Positions 24,409-34,875 of a stretch of 64,000 bases of DNA are shown piece after piece; position 1 is the first letter of the stretch; the number at the start of each line of letters is the position of its first letter. A model generated the notes under the pieces. The model was not told the DNA's origin. It worked only from the letters and a program-made list of their open reading frames with translations, and searched no databases. The position numbers and the translations under genes were made by a program. Origin of the DNA: Streptomyces sp. H39-S7 (GTDB lineage: Bacteria; Actinomycetota; Actinomycetes; Streptomycetales; Streptomycetaceae). Where the stretch lies: NCBI RefSeq assembly GCF_027158205.1, contig NZ_JAPVLU010000021.1:92185-156184 (forward strand), given 5' to 3'.

Positions 24409-25098
24409 TCAGCTTCTGCCGGCCACCTCCGCGCACGCGGCGTGACCCCAGCCGCCCGCGACCTTGGCGATCAACTCGCCCTTGGCGTAGGAGCCGGAGC
24501 AGTGGCACCTGCCGGGGAACTTCGCCTGGATCGTGCCGGACGTCCCCTTGCCGGTCCGCGGCTTCGCCGCCCCCGCCTTGCGGGCGGGACGTGCGCCCTC
24601 CGCGGACCGGGAGGCATCCGGCACGGGCAGCTCCGCGCCCGTCCCGCTGCTCGCCTCCTGGCTGACCGCGGCGTCACTCGCGGCCTTGTCGGCGATCGCG
24701 TTGAGCGGGTCCCCGTTCACCTGGTGCGCGGGGACGTACACGAACTCGACGTCGCGCCCGGTCAGCAGGGCATCGATCCGCTGGATGATCTCCCGGTTCG
24801 CCACCGGCTTCCCGGCGGCGGTCTTCCAGCCGTTCTTCTTCCACGCGACCAGCCACTTGGTGGCCGCGTCGCGGGTGTAGGTGGAGTCCAGCCGGACCTC
24901 CAGGGGCACCGCCGGGTCCGTCGCGGTCAGGAGCTGCTCCAGTGCCGTCAGCTCACCGACGTTGTTCGTCGAGTGTCCCAGCGGCCCCGCCTGCCAGCGC
25001 TGCGGCCGCCCCTCGGCGTCCGCGACCACGAAGGCCCACGCCGCCGGGCCCGGGTTGCCCTTGGCGGCTCCGTCACATGCTGCGATAACGCGTTCCAT
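24409..25098 (-). CDS. rnhA: Ribonuclease HI with cysteine-rich C-terminal extension
   Basis: A 229-residue protein. Residues 1-145 are RNase HI with CDGAAKGNPGPAAWAF (first Asp), NNVGELTALEQLL (Glu), RLDSTYTRDA (second Asp) and VPAHQVNGDPLNAIAD (His and last Asp). It cuts the RNA strand of RNA-DNA hybrids. A charged linker (about 150-190) joins it to a tail with CHCSGSYAKGE and GWGHAACAE, whose Cys/His pattern (CxC, then HxxC) could bind zinc. The tail is not part of standard RNase HI and may bind nucleic acid. It is convergent with the DUF2201 gene and monocistronic. Confidence 0.87.
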   Translation of the reverse strand: MERVIAACDGAAKGNPGPAAWAFVVADAEGRPQRWQAGPLGHSTNNVGELTALEQLLTATDPAVPLEVRLDSTYTRDAATKWLVAWKKNGWKTAAGKPVANREIIQRIDALLTGRDVEFVYVPAHQVNGDPLNAIADKAASDAAVSQEASSGTGAELPVPDASRSAEGARPARKAGAAKPRTGKGTSGTIQAKFPGRCHCSGSYAKGELIAKVAGGWGHAACAEVAGRS

Positions 25099-25176
25099 GC
25101 CCTGATGATGTCAGGTGCCGGACCGCCCGCGGACCCCGTGTTCCGCGGACGGCCGTCCCTCCCCCTCCGACCGCGG

Positions 25177-27561
25177 CTACTCGGTGCGCAGCGCGGTCGC
25201 GGTGCGGGTGCCGGCGGCCCATCCGGCGGGCAGCAGCGCGCCCGCGGTCGCGATGACCAGCCCGCCCAGCAGCAGCGGGAGCAGTACCGGGAGGTGATAG
25301 ACCGCGAGGTCCTGTGCCGGGAAGCGCGTACCGGCGGCGTCACCCATCACCGGCAGCACGTAGCCGTGCAGCGCGATGCCGACCGGGACGCCGACCAGAC
25401 CGGCGACCAGTCCGATCCCGGCGACCGAGGTGAGGACCATCGTGATCGTCTGCCGCGGTGACATGCCCAGCGCCTTGAACACCCCGAAGTCGTGGACGCG
25501 TTCGCGGGTGTCGAGCACGACGGTGTTCAGCACGCCCAGCCCCGCCACCGAGACAAGCATCAAGGTGAGCAGCGCGGCCAGCGTGTCCATGGCGACCACC
25601 GTGCTGCTCGTCTCGCTGGTGTTGCCCTCGGCGGTGATGCCGAGCGGCTCCAGGGCGGTGTTGAGCGCGGCCAGATAGCTCTGCGGGTCCGTTCCCGGCG
25701 TGAGGTCGATGCTGAACCGGACCGACTCCGGTTCGACGACGGTGGCGAGACCGGTCAGGGACGCGGCGTCGGTGAGGATGGTCATGCCTTCGTCCCGCAG
25801 GTCGAGGGCCTCGCCGACGATCCGCACCGGGGCGGTGCGGCCCTCGTTGGTCAGGGTGATGGTGTCCCCGATGTGAGTCCCGGTGGCGTTGAGGAAGCCG
25901 GACGGGACGACCGCCTGGCCGCGCCCGGTGAACCAGGATCCCGAGATCATCCGGTAGGAGCCCCAGGACGAGGCGCCCCGGTACGCGATCACGTTCGTCC
26001 GTCCGGCGAGCCCCGCGACGCCGGCCCGGGTCTCACCGGTGCTGAAGTACCGTCGCGTCCCCGGTTGCGAGCTGATCTTCGCGGCGATCGCGGCGGAGTC
26101 GACCGGGGTCGGAGGCCGCCGCGGCGCCTCGCCCGTTCCAACGTCGGCGGGCGGCCCGCCGATGGCCCGGACCAGAACGGCGCCGGCCGTCCGGCGGTTC
26201 AGGCCGCTCTCGATCCCGTTGAGCGACAGGGCGAGGCCGACACCGAAGGTGACCCCGACCGTACCGAAGATCACGGCGGCGGCCATGGTGCCGGAGCGCC
26301 CGGGGCGGGCGAAGGGGTTGGCCAGGCCGAGGCTCACCGGGCGCGGCAGCGGCAGCCGGCCGAGCAACTGCCGGACGAAGCGCCCCCGCCCGGCCCTCGG
26401 AGCCCGGCCGACGGCGAGCGCCTCGACCGTACGCAGCCGCCCGGCGCGCAGGGCCGGTGCCAGCGCGGTGGCGACGACCGCGGCGAGTGCGGCGGCGGGA
26501 ACGGCGACGTCGATCCACGGGGCGACCGTCGTGGTCCCGGTGCCGTAGGCGCTGCCCTCGATCCCCATGACCGGGATCGCCAGCAGATTGCCGAGGACGA
26601 CGCCCAGCCCCGCGCCGACCGTCGCGGGGATGAGTGCCTGGCCGACGTAGGCGCGCACGACCTGCCCCGGAGTGAAACCCAGCGATTTCAGGATGCCGAT
26701 GCGCCGGGTGGCGGCGCCGACCGCGCCGCTGACCACGATGCCGATGATCAGGACCGACATGAGGAGCCCGAGCACACCGAAGGCGACCACGAACGGCACG
26801 AACGTCGCCGCCGTCCGGTCCGCGGCCAGCTTGATCGTCAGATACGACACCACTCCGGTCATCGACCCCTGTGGCACCGCGGCGGCGACCGCGGCACGAT
26901 CGGCGCCGATCTGGGCATCCGTCGCGGCCTTCGCGAAGCGGTAGAGCATCTGGTACTCGGGCCGGGCGCCGAGCGCGGTCAGTTGCGCCAGCTGGGCCGG
27001 CGTCACCCACGCCTCGGCGCTGTCGCCCACCGAGGTGGCCAGGCCGACGACGGTCAGCGTCGGACCGCCAGGCAGATCCGGGAAGGTCATCCGCGCGCCC
27101 ACCCCGAACGGCGAGTCCAGGCTGCGCAGTACGATCTCCCCGGGGCCGGTGGCCCACCTGCCGTCGACCACGTCGAGGTCGTCGACCGGCCCGCCGGCGT
27201 TCGCCCGGCCGACGAACGTGAGCTGCGGCATGCGACCGTGCGAAACCGTTCCGGAGTCCTCCGCACTGAGCTGCGGGCTCAGACGGAGAACGGGATACGG
27301 GCCGGCGGCAGCCGTCACCCCGGGGATGTGCGCGGTGGCGGCGACCTGCGCGGCGGTGATCTTCGCCGCGTCGAACCCCGCGGTCAGGTGCGCGCCGTTC
27401 TGGCGCGCGAAAGCGTGGTCGAACGGCGCCGACGACGCGACGAGGAGCCCGCCGGCCAGCACCGACGCGGTGACCGCCATCATCGTGGTCAGCGTCATCA
27501 CCAAGGTCTGGACCCGGCGCCGGCCGACTCCGGCGCGCACCACCTTCCCCAGCGCGCTCAT
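25177..27561 (-). CDS. FtsX/MacB-type ABC transporter permease
   Basis: A 794-residue permease with two FtsX halves. It starts MSALGKVVRAGVGRRRVQTL with a first membrane helix after residue 18 and a large extracellular MacB-like domain. Three helices follow in the middle, with VFGVLGLLMSVLIIGIVVSG and ILKSLGFTPGQV. The second half repeats this with VFKALGMSPRQTITMVLTS near the C terminus. Such proteins export peptides, lipids or antibiotics, or transmit force across the membrane rather than forming a channel. The ATG overlaps the ATPase stop by 4 nt. Its divergent two-component genes are the likely regulators. Confidence 0.88.
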   Translation of the reverse strand: MSALGKVVRAGVGRRRVQTLVMTLTTMMAVTASVLAGGLLVASSAPFDHAFARQNGAHLTAGFDAAKITAAQVAATAHIPGVTAAAGPYPVLRLSPQLSAEDSGTVSHGRMPQLTFVGRANAGGPVDDLDVVDGRWATGPGEIVLRSLDSPFGVGARMTFPDLPGGPTLTVVGLATSVGDSAEAWVTPAQLAQLTALGARPEYQMLYRFAKAATDAQIGADRAAVAAAVPQGSMTGVVSYLTIKLAADRTAATFVPFVVAFGVLGLLMSVLIIGIVVSGAVGAATRRIGILKSLGFTPGQVVRAYVGQALIPATVGAGLGVVLGNLLAIPVMGIEGSAYGTGTTTVAPWIDVAVPAAALAAVVATALAPALRAGRLRTVEALAVGRAPRAGRGRFVRQLLGRLPLPRPVSLGLANPFARPGRSGTMAAAVIFGTVGVTFGVGLALSLNGIESGLNRRTAGAVLVRAIGGPPADVGTGEAPRRPPTPVDSAAIAAKISSQPGTRRYFSTGETRAGVAGLAGRTNVIAYRGASSWGSYRMISGSWFTGRGQAVVPSGFLNATGTHIGDTITLTNEGRTAPVRIVGEALDLRDEGMTILTDAASLTGLATVVEPESVRFSIDLTPGTDPQSYLAALNTALEPLGITAEGNTSETSSTVVAMDTLAALLTLMLVSVAGLGVLNTVVLDTRERVHDFGVFKALGMSPRQTITMVLTSVAGIGLVAGLVGVPVGIALHGYVLPVMGDAAGTRFPAQDLAVYHLPVLLPLLLGGLVIATAGALLPAGWAAGTRTATALRTE

Positions 27562-28256
27562 CGCACGGCCCCCGCGCCGCTGGTCCGGTCGAGGGCGACA
27601 TGCCCGTCGACGAGGTGGATCGTCCGGCCCGCGCACGATTCGGCGAGGTCCAGGTCGTGGGTGACCAGCACGATGGTCTGTCCGCCCCGGTGCAGATCGA
27701 TCAGCAACTCGCGGACGTCGCGCCCGGAGGCCATGTCCAGGGCGCCCGTCGGTTCGTCGGCGAGCAGCAGCGCGGGTCGGTTGATCAGTGCCCGGGCGAC
27801 CGCGACGCGCTGGCGCTCACCCCCGGACAGCCGGCCCGGGTAGGCCCGCGCGTGCTTCTCGATGCCGAGCGTCTCCAGCAGTTCGTGCGCGCGCCGCGCC
27901 GCCTTGCCCCGGGCTGTTCCCGCCAGTTGGGCGGGCAGCACGACGTTGTCCAGGACGGTGAGGTCGTCCAGGAGGTTGAAGAACTGGAACACCATGCCGA
28001 TCCGCTCGCGGCGGAACCGCGCCAGGCCGCCCTCCCCGAGGTTGTCGATCCGCGTGCCGCCGACGGCCACGATGCCCTCCGTCGGCTTGTCCAGCCCGGC
28101 CACCAGGTTCAGCAGCGTGGACTTGCCGCTGCCCGACGGCCCGGTGACGGCGACCGCCTCGCCCTCCTCCACGGTCAGCGTCAGGGGGCCCAGCGCGGGC
28201 CCGTCCGCGTTGTCGTAGCGCTTGACGGCGCCACGCAGTTCGATCACGTTCACCAT
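27558..28256 (-). CDS. ABC transporter ATPase (MacB/LolD type)
   Basis: A 232-residue ATPase with Walker A GPSGSGKST (about residues 40-48), signature LSGGERQRVAVARAL, Walker B LLLADEPTGAL and switch His in LVTHD. The FFNLLDDLTVLDNV stretch is typical of the LolD/MacB group that pairs with FtsX-type permeases, here the overlapping downstream gene. A GAAGGA lies about 11 bases before the ATG at 28256. It faces the histidine-kinase gene, so a shared intergenic region of about 240 bp carries both promoters. Confidence 0.92.
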   Translation of the reverse strand: MVNVIELRGAVKRYDNADGPALGPLTLTVEEGEAVAVTGPSGSGKSTLLNLVAGLDKPTEGIVAVGGTRIDNLGEGGLARFRRERIGMVFQFFNLLDDLTVLDNVVLPAQLAGTARGKAARRAHELLETLGIEKHARAYPGRLSGGERQRVAVARALINRPALLLADEPTGALDMASGRDVRELLIDLHRGGQTIVLVTHDLDLAESCAGRTIHLVDGHVALDRTSGAGAVR

Positions 28257-28497
28257 GGGGATCCCGGTCCTTCCGGTCGCAGCGGCCGCGTCCTCGGAGG
28301 GGCTCCCCCGGGCGGCCCGCCGGCAGCACCGAAGCTAGGTGCGGCCGCCGCGGCGGCGCGTCGGCCGCCGCACCGACATCCGGTCGCCCGCGAGGAGGAC
28401 CCGGCCGCGGCGTCATCCTCGCGAAGTACTCCGCACGGCGGGAGCTCTGATCGCTGAGACCGATGTGCGCCGGACGGGCGGCGCCGACAATGTGCTC

Positions 28498-29826
28498 GTG
28501 GACACGGATGAACGACAGGGATGGCGCCGGCAGGTGCGTGACGCGCTGCGCCCGGACGGCCAGGCTCCCCGCTGGTCGAGACGGGCCGTCGTCACCGATG
28601 CCGTGCTCGCGCTGGCCCTCACCGTGATCGTGCTGATCGCGGTGTCCAGGCTGCACTTCGACGCGAGCTGGCCGGTCGGGCCCCGGACGCCCTTCGACCC
28701 CTGCCCCGCGATCGTCGAACCCCTGCCGCCCGACTGGCCGCTCCCGCCCGGCGCGCCCCCGCCGGGGGCCTCGTTCCAGCCGGCGGTCCACGCCTATGTC
28801 CTCGCGGCGCTGACCACGCTGCCGCTGGCGGCGCGCCGGCGCTTTCCGCTGGCCGTCTTCTGGGTGGTGATGTGCGCGACGCTGGCCGGTCCGGACTACG
28901 CGACGAGGTTCACCCCGCTGGTGTGCTTCGTCGCCGCCTGCAGCGCCCTCTTCCACAGCCGCAACCTGACCTCCACGACGGGCAGTTTCGCCCTCGCGGC
29001 CGTACTCGCCGCCACCGTCGACTGGAACACCGACCCGGAACTGCCGTTCTGGTCGGGCCGGCTGTTCGTCCTGCTGGTCGTCGCACTGATCGCCAGCGTG
29101 ATCCGCTACTGGCAACTGCGGCTCAAGGAGACCCAGCTGCGATTCACCGAACTGCAAGTGGCCCAGGAGAGGGCGATGCGCGAGGCCATCGACGAGGAAC
29201 GCTCCCGGATCGCCCGTGAACTGCACGATGTGGTGACCCACAACGTCAGCGTGATGGTGATCCAGGCCGGGGCGGCCCGCAAGGTCATGGACACCGCGCC
29301 CGAGCAGTCGAAGGAGGCCCTGCTCGCGGTCGAGGCGAGCGGCCGGGCCGCGATGAGCGAGCTGCGCCACGTCATGGGCCTCATCGCGGCCTCGGGGACA
29401 GGCCCTTCCGACAGCGCCGAGGACGCGCTCGAACCGCAGCCGGGACTCGACCAGTTGCACGATCTCGTGGAACGCGTCCACGCCGCCGGGCTGCCGGTGA
29501 CCGTCACCCTGTCGCCCCCGCCGGAGCCGCTGCCCCCCGGCGTCGACCTGACCGCCTACCGTGTCGTCCAGGAAGCACTGACCAACACCATGAAGCACGC
29601 CGCGGGCTCGACGGCGTCCGTCACCATAGGACATGACGAGGGCTGGCTGGAGATCGAGGTCACCGACACCGGCGGGGCGTGGGGAACGTACGCGCAGAGC
29701 GGCGACGGCCGCGGGTTGATCGGTCTGCGCGAGCGGCTGGCCGTCTATGGCGGAACCCTCGCGGCAGGGCACAGAATCGGCGGCGGATACAAGATCGAGG
29801 CCCGAGTCCCGTGGAGAGCCCTATGA
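28498..29826 (+). CDS. Sensor histidine kinase (HisKA_3)
   Basis: A 442-residue kinase. The N-terminal half has about five hydrophobic segments (first near residue 28, AVLALALTVIVLIAV). The phosphoacceptor is in ERSRIARELHDVVTHNVSV (about residue 240). The HATPase domain has VVQEALTNTMKHA and DGRGLIGLRERLA. This is the NarL-type sensor common in Streptomyces; the periplasmic loop is Pro-rich (PPGAPPPGASF). The start is uncertain: GTG 28498 or 28492 are chosen by comparison of the kinase N terminus, with weak ribosome binding sites. It overlaps the response-regulator gene by 4 nt and is divergent from the ABC exporter. Confidence 0.83.
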   Translation: MDTDERQGWRRQVRDALRPDGQAPRWSRRAVVTDAVLALALTVIVLIAVSRLHFDASWPVGPRTPFDPCPAIVEPLPPDWPLPPGAPPPGASFQPAVHAYVLAALTTLPLAARRRFPLAVFWVVMCATLAGPDYATRFTPLVCFVAACSALFHSRNLTSTTGSFALAAVLAATVDWNTDPELPFWSGRLFVLLVVALIASVIRYWQLRLKETQLRFTELQVAQERAMREAIDEERSRIARELHDVVTHNVSVMVIQAGAARKVMDTAPEQSKEALLAVEASGRAAMSELRHVMGLIAASGTGPSDSAEDALEPQPGLDQLHDLVERVHAAGLPVTVTLSPPPEPLPPGVDLTAYRVVQEALTNTMKHAAGSTASVTIGHDEGWLEIEVTDTGGAWGTYAQSGDGRGLIGLRERLAVYGGTLAAGHRIGGGYKIEARVPWRAL

Positions 29827-30500
29827 GCCGGCAGTCCCTGCGCGCCGTGATCGCCGACGACCAGGCACTGGTGCGCACCGGGTTCCGGATGATCCTCGCC
29901 GCCGACGGCATCGACGTGGTGGCCGAGGCCGCCAACGGTGCCGAGGCCGTGGCAGCTGTCCGGCGCACCCGTCCCGACGTCGTGCTGATGGACATCCGGA
30001 TGCCGCAGATGGACGGCCTCGAAGCCACTCGGCAGATCCTGGGCGACGGTGCGGCCGGGACCCGCATCCTCATCCTGACCACGTACGACCTCGACCACTA
30101 CGTCTACGCCGCGCTCACCGCGGGCGCCAGCGGCTTCCTGCTCAAGGACGTGTCCCCCGAACACCTGGTCGCCTCGGTCCGCCTGGTGCAGTCCGGCGAC
30201 GCGCTGCTCGCACCGACGATCACCCGCCGGCTGATCGAGCGCTTCGCCCACCGTGACGAGGTCCAGTCCGCGGTGCACCGCGACCTGTCGGGCCTCACAC
30301 CCCGCGAACTCGAAGTGCTGCGCCTGCTCGCCACCGGCCTGAGCAATGCGGAACTCGCCGACCGGCTGACCCTCAGCGCGACGACGGTCAAGACCCACGT
30401 CGCGCGCATCCTGTCCAAACTCGGTCTGCGCGACCGGGTGCAGGCCGTCGTGCTCGCCTACGAGACCGGCCTGATCTCCCCCGGCGCGGCCGCTTCGTGA
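29823..30500 (+). CDS. NarL/LuxR-type response regulator
   Basis: A 225-residue regulator. The receiver domain (1-120) has DD at 12-13, phospho-acceptor Asp57 in VLMDIRMP and Lys in FLLKDVSPEH. The LuxR DNA-binding domain is at 155-215 with LTPRELEVLRLLATGLSNAELA and TVKTHVARILSKL. It is coupled to the sensor kinase (ATGA overlap). Its probable targets are the divergent ABC exporter genes, making an antimicrobial-responsive TCS-ABC module; the ligand is unknown. Confidence 0.93.
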   Translation: MSRQSLRAVIADDQALVRTGFRMILAADGIDVVAEAANGAEAVAAVRRTRPDVVLMDIRMPQMDGLEATRQILGDGAAGTRILILTTYDLDHYVYAALTAGASGFLLKDVSPEHLVASVRLVQSGDALLAPTITRRLIERFAHRDEVQSAVHRDLSGLTPRELEVLRLLATGLSNAELADRLTLSATTVKTHVARILSKLGLRDRVQAVVLAYETGLISPGAAAS

Positions 30501-30505
30501 CACAC

Positions 30506-30535
30506 CCCGGGAGCGGACCGAAGTCCGCTCCCGGG
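30506..30535 (+). terminator. Terminator of the two-component operon
   Basis: A 13-bp perfect stem (30506-30518 with 30523-30535) has a CGAA tetraloop and lies five bases after the response-regulator stop. Confidence 0.85.
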
Positions 30536-30993
30536 CGAAACGAATGCCATCACCCGCTGCGACCTGGGGTGTTGACGGTTCGATCTTCGAACCCCGCTAA
30601 TCCATCGCCGAAAGGCCCTCCTCGTTCCCGAGGATCGGTGTCAATTCGCGATATCCAGTGGACGGCCCATTCCTCGGCGCTCCATTCCTCTTCCGGCTGC
30701 GGGGAGCATTCGCGCCGTGTCAGCCCCCTCCCGCAATGATCCCGATGGGACCCACGCGAACACCGGGTCGGCTGGGGCGGCTGCGCACCCGGAGCACGGA
30801 TCACGTGTTCGACAAAAGAAGGTTGTCACCACGTTCGAGCGCCGCAGTTGTTTCGAACAAGCCGAGATCCTGAGAATATCCGACTGTTCCCATAACGTCC
30901 GGATGAGTTTTGCGGGACACTCTGAGCAACCACGACGGCGGGGCGCGGACCGCCTGTGGCGAGCCAGGGACGGAAGCCGTGACAGGGGGCGGA
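30536..30993. other. 458-bp leader/promoter region of the kinase operon
   Basis: No coding frame here shows good codon bias. The stretch is less GC-rich than its neighbours, mainly in 30820-30910. It includes a small dyad TTGTT-TCG-AACAA (30848-30860). It is therefore most likely the promoter and 5' leader of the six-gene phosphorylation operon. Earlier in-frame ATG/GTG codons (30910, 30979) make the exact boundary uncertain. Confidence 0.5.
30848..30860. promoter_or_regulatory. Small palindrome upstream of kinase operon
   Basis: TTGTT (30848-30852) and AACAA (30856-30860) flank TCG. It lies about 135 bp before the kinase start. It could be an operator, but a single 5-bp dyad has little weight. 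Confidence 0.3.
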
Positions 30994-32002
<1,009 letters not shown>

Positions 32003-32016
<14 letters not shown>

Positions 32017-32458
32017 GGCCGCGCCCGCCGGCGAGATGGAACTCGGAGCCGGCTGGCGGCCGCTGGTACGTGCCTGGGCGGAGCGCAGCCACTACCGGTC
32101 GTCCGAGGACGACGCCGCGATCTCGTTGGAGTTCGACCTGGCGGGATCCGACCACCCGGTGACCGTGCGGTTCATGGCGACGCGGGATCTGCTGGTGGCG
32201 TTCATGACGGACGGGCACATCCTCAAACCCGACCAACTGGCGCTGGCCGCCGCCGCGTCCAACGCCTGGAACACCGAACAGCTGACCCCCATGCTCTCGG
32301 TCTGGGACGTACGCGGTCCGGGCCCGTGCCTCGCCGGCGTCTGCACCCTCCCGCTCACCTGCCGGATGACCCACCAGCAGTTCGGTCTGCTGGCCGCGAA
32401 GTGGGCCGAGCACGCCCGGCAGATGTTCACCCGGTGCCACCGCGTCTTCGAACTGTAG
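32003..32458 (+). CDS. YbjN-domain-like protein
   Basis: A 151-residue cytoplasmic protein. It has the alpha+beta layout of YbjN-like proteins: GAGWRPLVRAWAERSHYRSS near the N terminus, a central strand pair HPVTVRFMATRDLLVAF, then LALAAAASNAWNTEQLTPMLSVWD and a C-terminal helix. YbjN-type domains are chaperone-like adaptors related to type III secretion chaperones, and occur near kinase-phosphatase systems in actinobacteria. It begins with GTG inside the kinase 3' end and is followed after 34 bp by a membrane protein. The family call is from fold-like pattern and context, not from a conserved catalytic motif. Confidence 0.7.
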
Positions 32459-32492
32459 AGATCCGCGAGAAGAAGGAGTTGGGGAGCCTCTC

Positions 32493-33227
32493 GTGCCATC
32501 CGACACGGCGCAGCGCGGTCGTCCGATCGCCATGATCCTCACAGCGGTGCTGCTGCTCGGCCTCCCGGCCGCCCTGCCGGCGGCAGCGGCACCCGCCGAC
32601 CCGCCGCCGACCTGCGCGACGGCCGACCCGAAGGCGCACTGCCCGGCCACGACGCCGACCTGCGTGACGCCGTCCGCAGGCGAGATCAGACCCAGGACGA
32701 CGGCTCCCGCGGAGAAGTTGCCCGGCGGCAAGCCGACCACCGGCAAACCGGCCACCCGTTCCACCGACGCCTGTCCCGAGGAGAAGACGTCCGGCGGTGA
32801 CGACACCAGTTGGGCGCTCTTCGGCTCCATCGCCGCGCTCCTGCTGGTGCTCCTCGTCCTGCTCGCGGTGGCCGTCCGCCGTTCGGGCACCGGTCGCCAC
32901 TCCGCCCACGCCCGGACCCACCGGAACGACGCCGACCCGATGGCGTCCCGCACGCCCACCGCGCCCGCACACCTCCCGGGAGCACGCCGGACACCGCGGC
33001 CGGGGAACCTGCGCCCCGCCACGGTCGCCACCGACCTGCACCCGCAGGGCTACGTCGAGATCGACGGGTGCCTCTTCCGCGCGGTGTGGTCCGAGCCCGC
33101 GGAACCCCCACCGGGCGCGGGCGATCCCGTCGAGGTCGGCCGCCCCGATCCGCAGGACGAGACCCACGACCAGCACGTCCTTCTCGCCTTCCCGGCCGAC
33201 CTCCGACGGAGAGACCATGCGCGATAA
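32493..33227 (+). CDS. Single-pass membrane protein with signal peptide (kinase operon)
   Basis: A 244-residue protein. A signal peptide (AMILTAVLLLGLPAALPAAAA, residues 14-33 approximately) is followed by an extracytoplasmic segment with four cysteines and Pro/Thr-rich linker (about 35-105). A membrane helix SIAALLLVLLVLLAVAV comes next (about 110-128). The cytoplasmic part ends with GYVEIDGCLFRAVW, resembling the OB-like C-terminal domain of NfeD proteins. The next gene, the VWA protein, overlaps its end by 11 nt. It may link an outside signal to the cytoplasmic VWA/kinase partners. Function is inferred from context. Confidence 0.75.
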   Translation: MPSDTAQRGRPIAMILTAVLLLGLPAALPAAAAPADPPPTCATADPKAHCPATTPTCVTPSAGEIRPRTTAPAEKLPGGKPTTGKPATRSTDACPEEKTSGGDDTSWALFGSIAALLLVLLVLLAVAVRRSGTGRHSAHARTHRNDADPMASRTPTAPAHLPGARRTPRPGNLRPATVATDLHPQGYVEIDGCLFRAVWSEPAEPPPGAGDPVEVGRPDPQDETHDQHVLLAFPADLRRRDHAR

Positions 33228-34008
33228 CACCCACCCCATGACCGTGCGCGTGAACCAGCAGGCCAGCACCCTGCCGTACCAGTACGCCGACATCGAGATC
33301 GAGAACAACGCGCAGCGAATGCCACTCGTGCTGTGCCTGGACACCTCGCACTCGATGCTCGGCGCGCCCATCGCGTCCCTCAACGAGGCCCTGCGCGAGT
33401 GGACCCGGGAACTGCACGACGACGTCAGCCTCAGCTACAGCGTCGAGGTCGCCGTCCTCACCTTCGGCGACGCCGGGGTGAGCGCCTGGCAGGGCCCCAA
33501 CCTGCTGCCTTACAACAGCCCGGTCAGCCCGTTCGTCCCCGCCCACCTGTTCCAGCCGCCGCAACTGCGCGCGGCCGGGGTCACGTTGATGGCCGAGGCG
33601 CTGGAGCTGTCGATGCAGATCGTCGCCGCCCGCAAGGCGGAACTGCGCCGGCTCGGCCTGCAGTTCTACCGACCGCAGATCTGCCTGGTCACCGACGGCC
33701 TGCCGACGGACACGACCGGGCACCCCACTGATGCCTGGCGGCGCGTCGTCCCGGTGCTCACCGAGGAGCAGCGCGCGCGGCGGTTCCGCCTCTACGCGAT
33801 CGGCGTCGGCGGCATCACCGACCGGGGCGAGGAGGTCCTGCGGGCCTTCGCCCCGACGTTCAACGCCCGCCTGCAGGGATTCCCGTTCCGCGAACTGCTG
33901 CAGATGATGTCGGCCAGTGCCAACGCCGAGCAGCGGGGTGCGGGGGACGAGGTCTTCGAGAAGATCTTCAGCCAGTTCAAGACCCAGCGGCCCGCCTGGG
34001 AATCCTGA
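33217..34008 (+). CDS. TerY-like VWA domain protein
   Basis: A 263-residue protein that is nearly all VWA domain. The MIDAS motif is CLDTSHSML (DxSxS, about residue 40), a Thr in AAGVTLMAEAL, and the distal Asp in CLVTDGLPTDTTGH. The N-terminal stretch QYADIEIENNAQRMP and the C-terminal AEQRGAGDEVFEKIFSQ fit TerY/YegL-like proteins. TerY-like VWA proteins occur with a PP2C phosphatase and a kinase as a conserved triad, as they do here in that order. The ATG at 33217 has a CGGAGAGA before it. It probably serves as the metal-dependent scaffold that receives phosphorylation. Confidence 0.87.
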   Translation: MRDNTHPMTVRVNQQASTLPYQYADIEIENNAQRMPLVLCLDTSHSMLGAPIASLNEALREWTRELHDDVSLSYSVEVAVLTFGDAGVSAWQGPNLLPYNSPVSPFVPAHLFQPPQLRAAGVTLMAEALELSMQIVAARKAELRRLGLQFYRPQICLVTDGLPTDTTGHPTDAWRRVVPVLTEEQRARRFRLYAIGVGGITDRGEEVLRAFAPTFNARLQGFPFRELLQMMSASANAEQRGAGDEVFEKIFSQFKTQRPAWES

Positions 34009-34065
34009 TCCGGATCAGACCGACAGGACCCGACAGAACCGACGACGGGCACCGGGAGACGACAC

Positions 34066-34875
34066 ATGGACGATGACAGCGGCGGCGGCCCCGGCGCGCA
34101 GTGGCGGGTCCGCGGCGTCAGCGTCGAGGGCTACCGCCACCGGCGGACCGGAACTCCGTGCCAGGACGCCTGGCTGTACGCGGTCTCCGGACCGCCGGAG
34201 GATTCGGTGACGGTACTGGCGGTCGCCGACGGAGCGGGCAGCCGCGCACGCTCCGACGAGGGCTCGGCGCTCGCGGTCCAACTGGCCGTCGAGTGCTTCA
34301 CCCGGCGCTCCGCCGATCTGCCGCCGACCGCCTCGGGTGTGCGCGCGGCGCTGCGCGAGGCGTTCCTGGACGTCCGCGAGGAGTTCCTGCGGCGCACCGG
34401 GGACGAGTCGAACGACTTCGCCACCACGCTCACCGTCGCCGTGCTCGCCCCGCGATGGATCGGCTACCTCAGCGTCGGCGACGGCTTCGTCGTACTGCGG
34501 GCCGGGACGGTGGACGGTGTGCGGCAGTTCCACCTGCTGCCCCAGCCGGCCGCGGCCAGCGAGTACAGCAACGAGACCGTGTTCCTCACCTCGGCGGAAG
34601 CGGAGCGGTCGGTCCGTACCGCCTGCGTGCGCGACCCCGAGGTCGACGGTGTGCTGCTGTCGACGGACGGCCTCGCCCAGATCGCCCTGACCTGGGTGGA
34701 CGGGCAGCCGCAGCAGCCCCGGGCGTCCTTCGTCGCGGCGATGCTGCGGACGCTGGACTCCCCGTCCGAGGACCCCGACGAGGACGATGACGCGCTGGCC
34801 GTACTCCTGCGGTCGGACAAACTGACCGCGGTCAACGCCGACGACAAGACGCTGCTGAGGGCGGTGCGCCCATGA
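34066..34875 (+). CDS. PP2C-family serine/threonine phosphatase
   Basis: A 269-residue PP2C protein. It has the motif GTPCQDAWLYAV near residue 30, metal-binding AVADGAGSRARSDEGSALAVQ (about 52-72), FATTLTVAVLAPRWIGYLSVGDG and the late LLSTDGLAQIALTW. The acidic DPDEDDDALAVLLRS near the C terminus holds the last metal-binding Asp. These enzymes remove phosphate from Ser/Thr residues. It matches YegK-type phosphatases in the TerY-type triad. It lies 57 bp after the VWA gene and overlaps the kinase gene by 4 nt, so the phosphatase and kinase are made together. Confidence 0.9.
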   Translation: MDDDSGGGPGAQWRVRGVSVEGYRHRRTGTPCQDAWLYAVSGPPEDSVTVLAVADGAGSRARSDEGSALAVQLAVECFTRRSADLPPTASGVRAALREAFLDVREEFLRRTGDESNDFATTLTVAVLAPRWIGYLSVGDGFVVLRAGTVDGVRQFHLLPQPAAASEYSNETVFLTSAEAERSVRTACVRDPEVDGVLLSTDGLAQIALTWVDGQPQQPRASFVAAMLRTLDSPSEDPDEDDDALAVLLRSDKLTAVNADDKTLLRAVRP

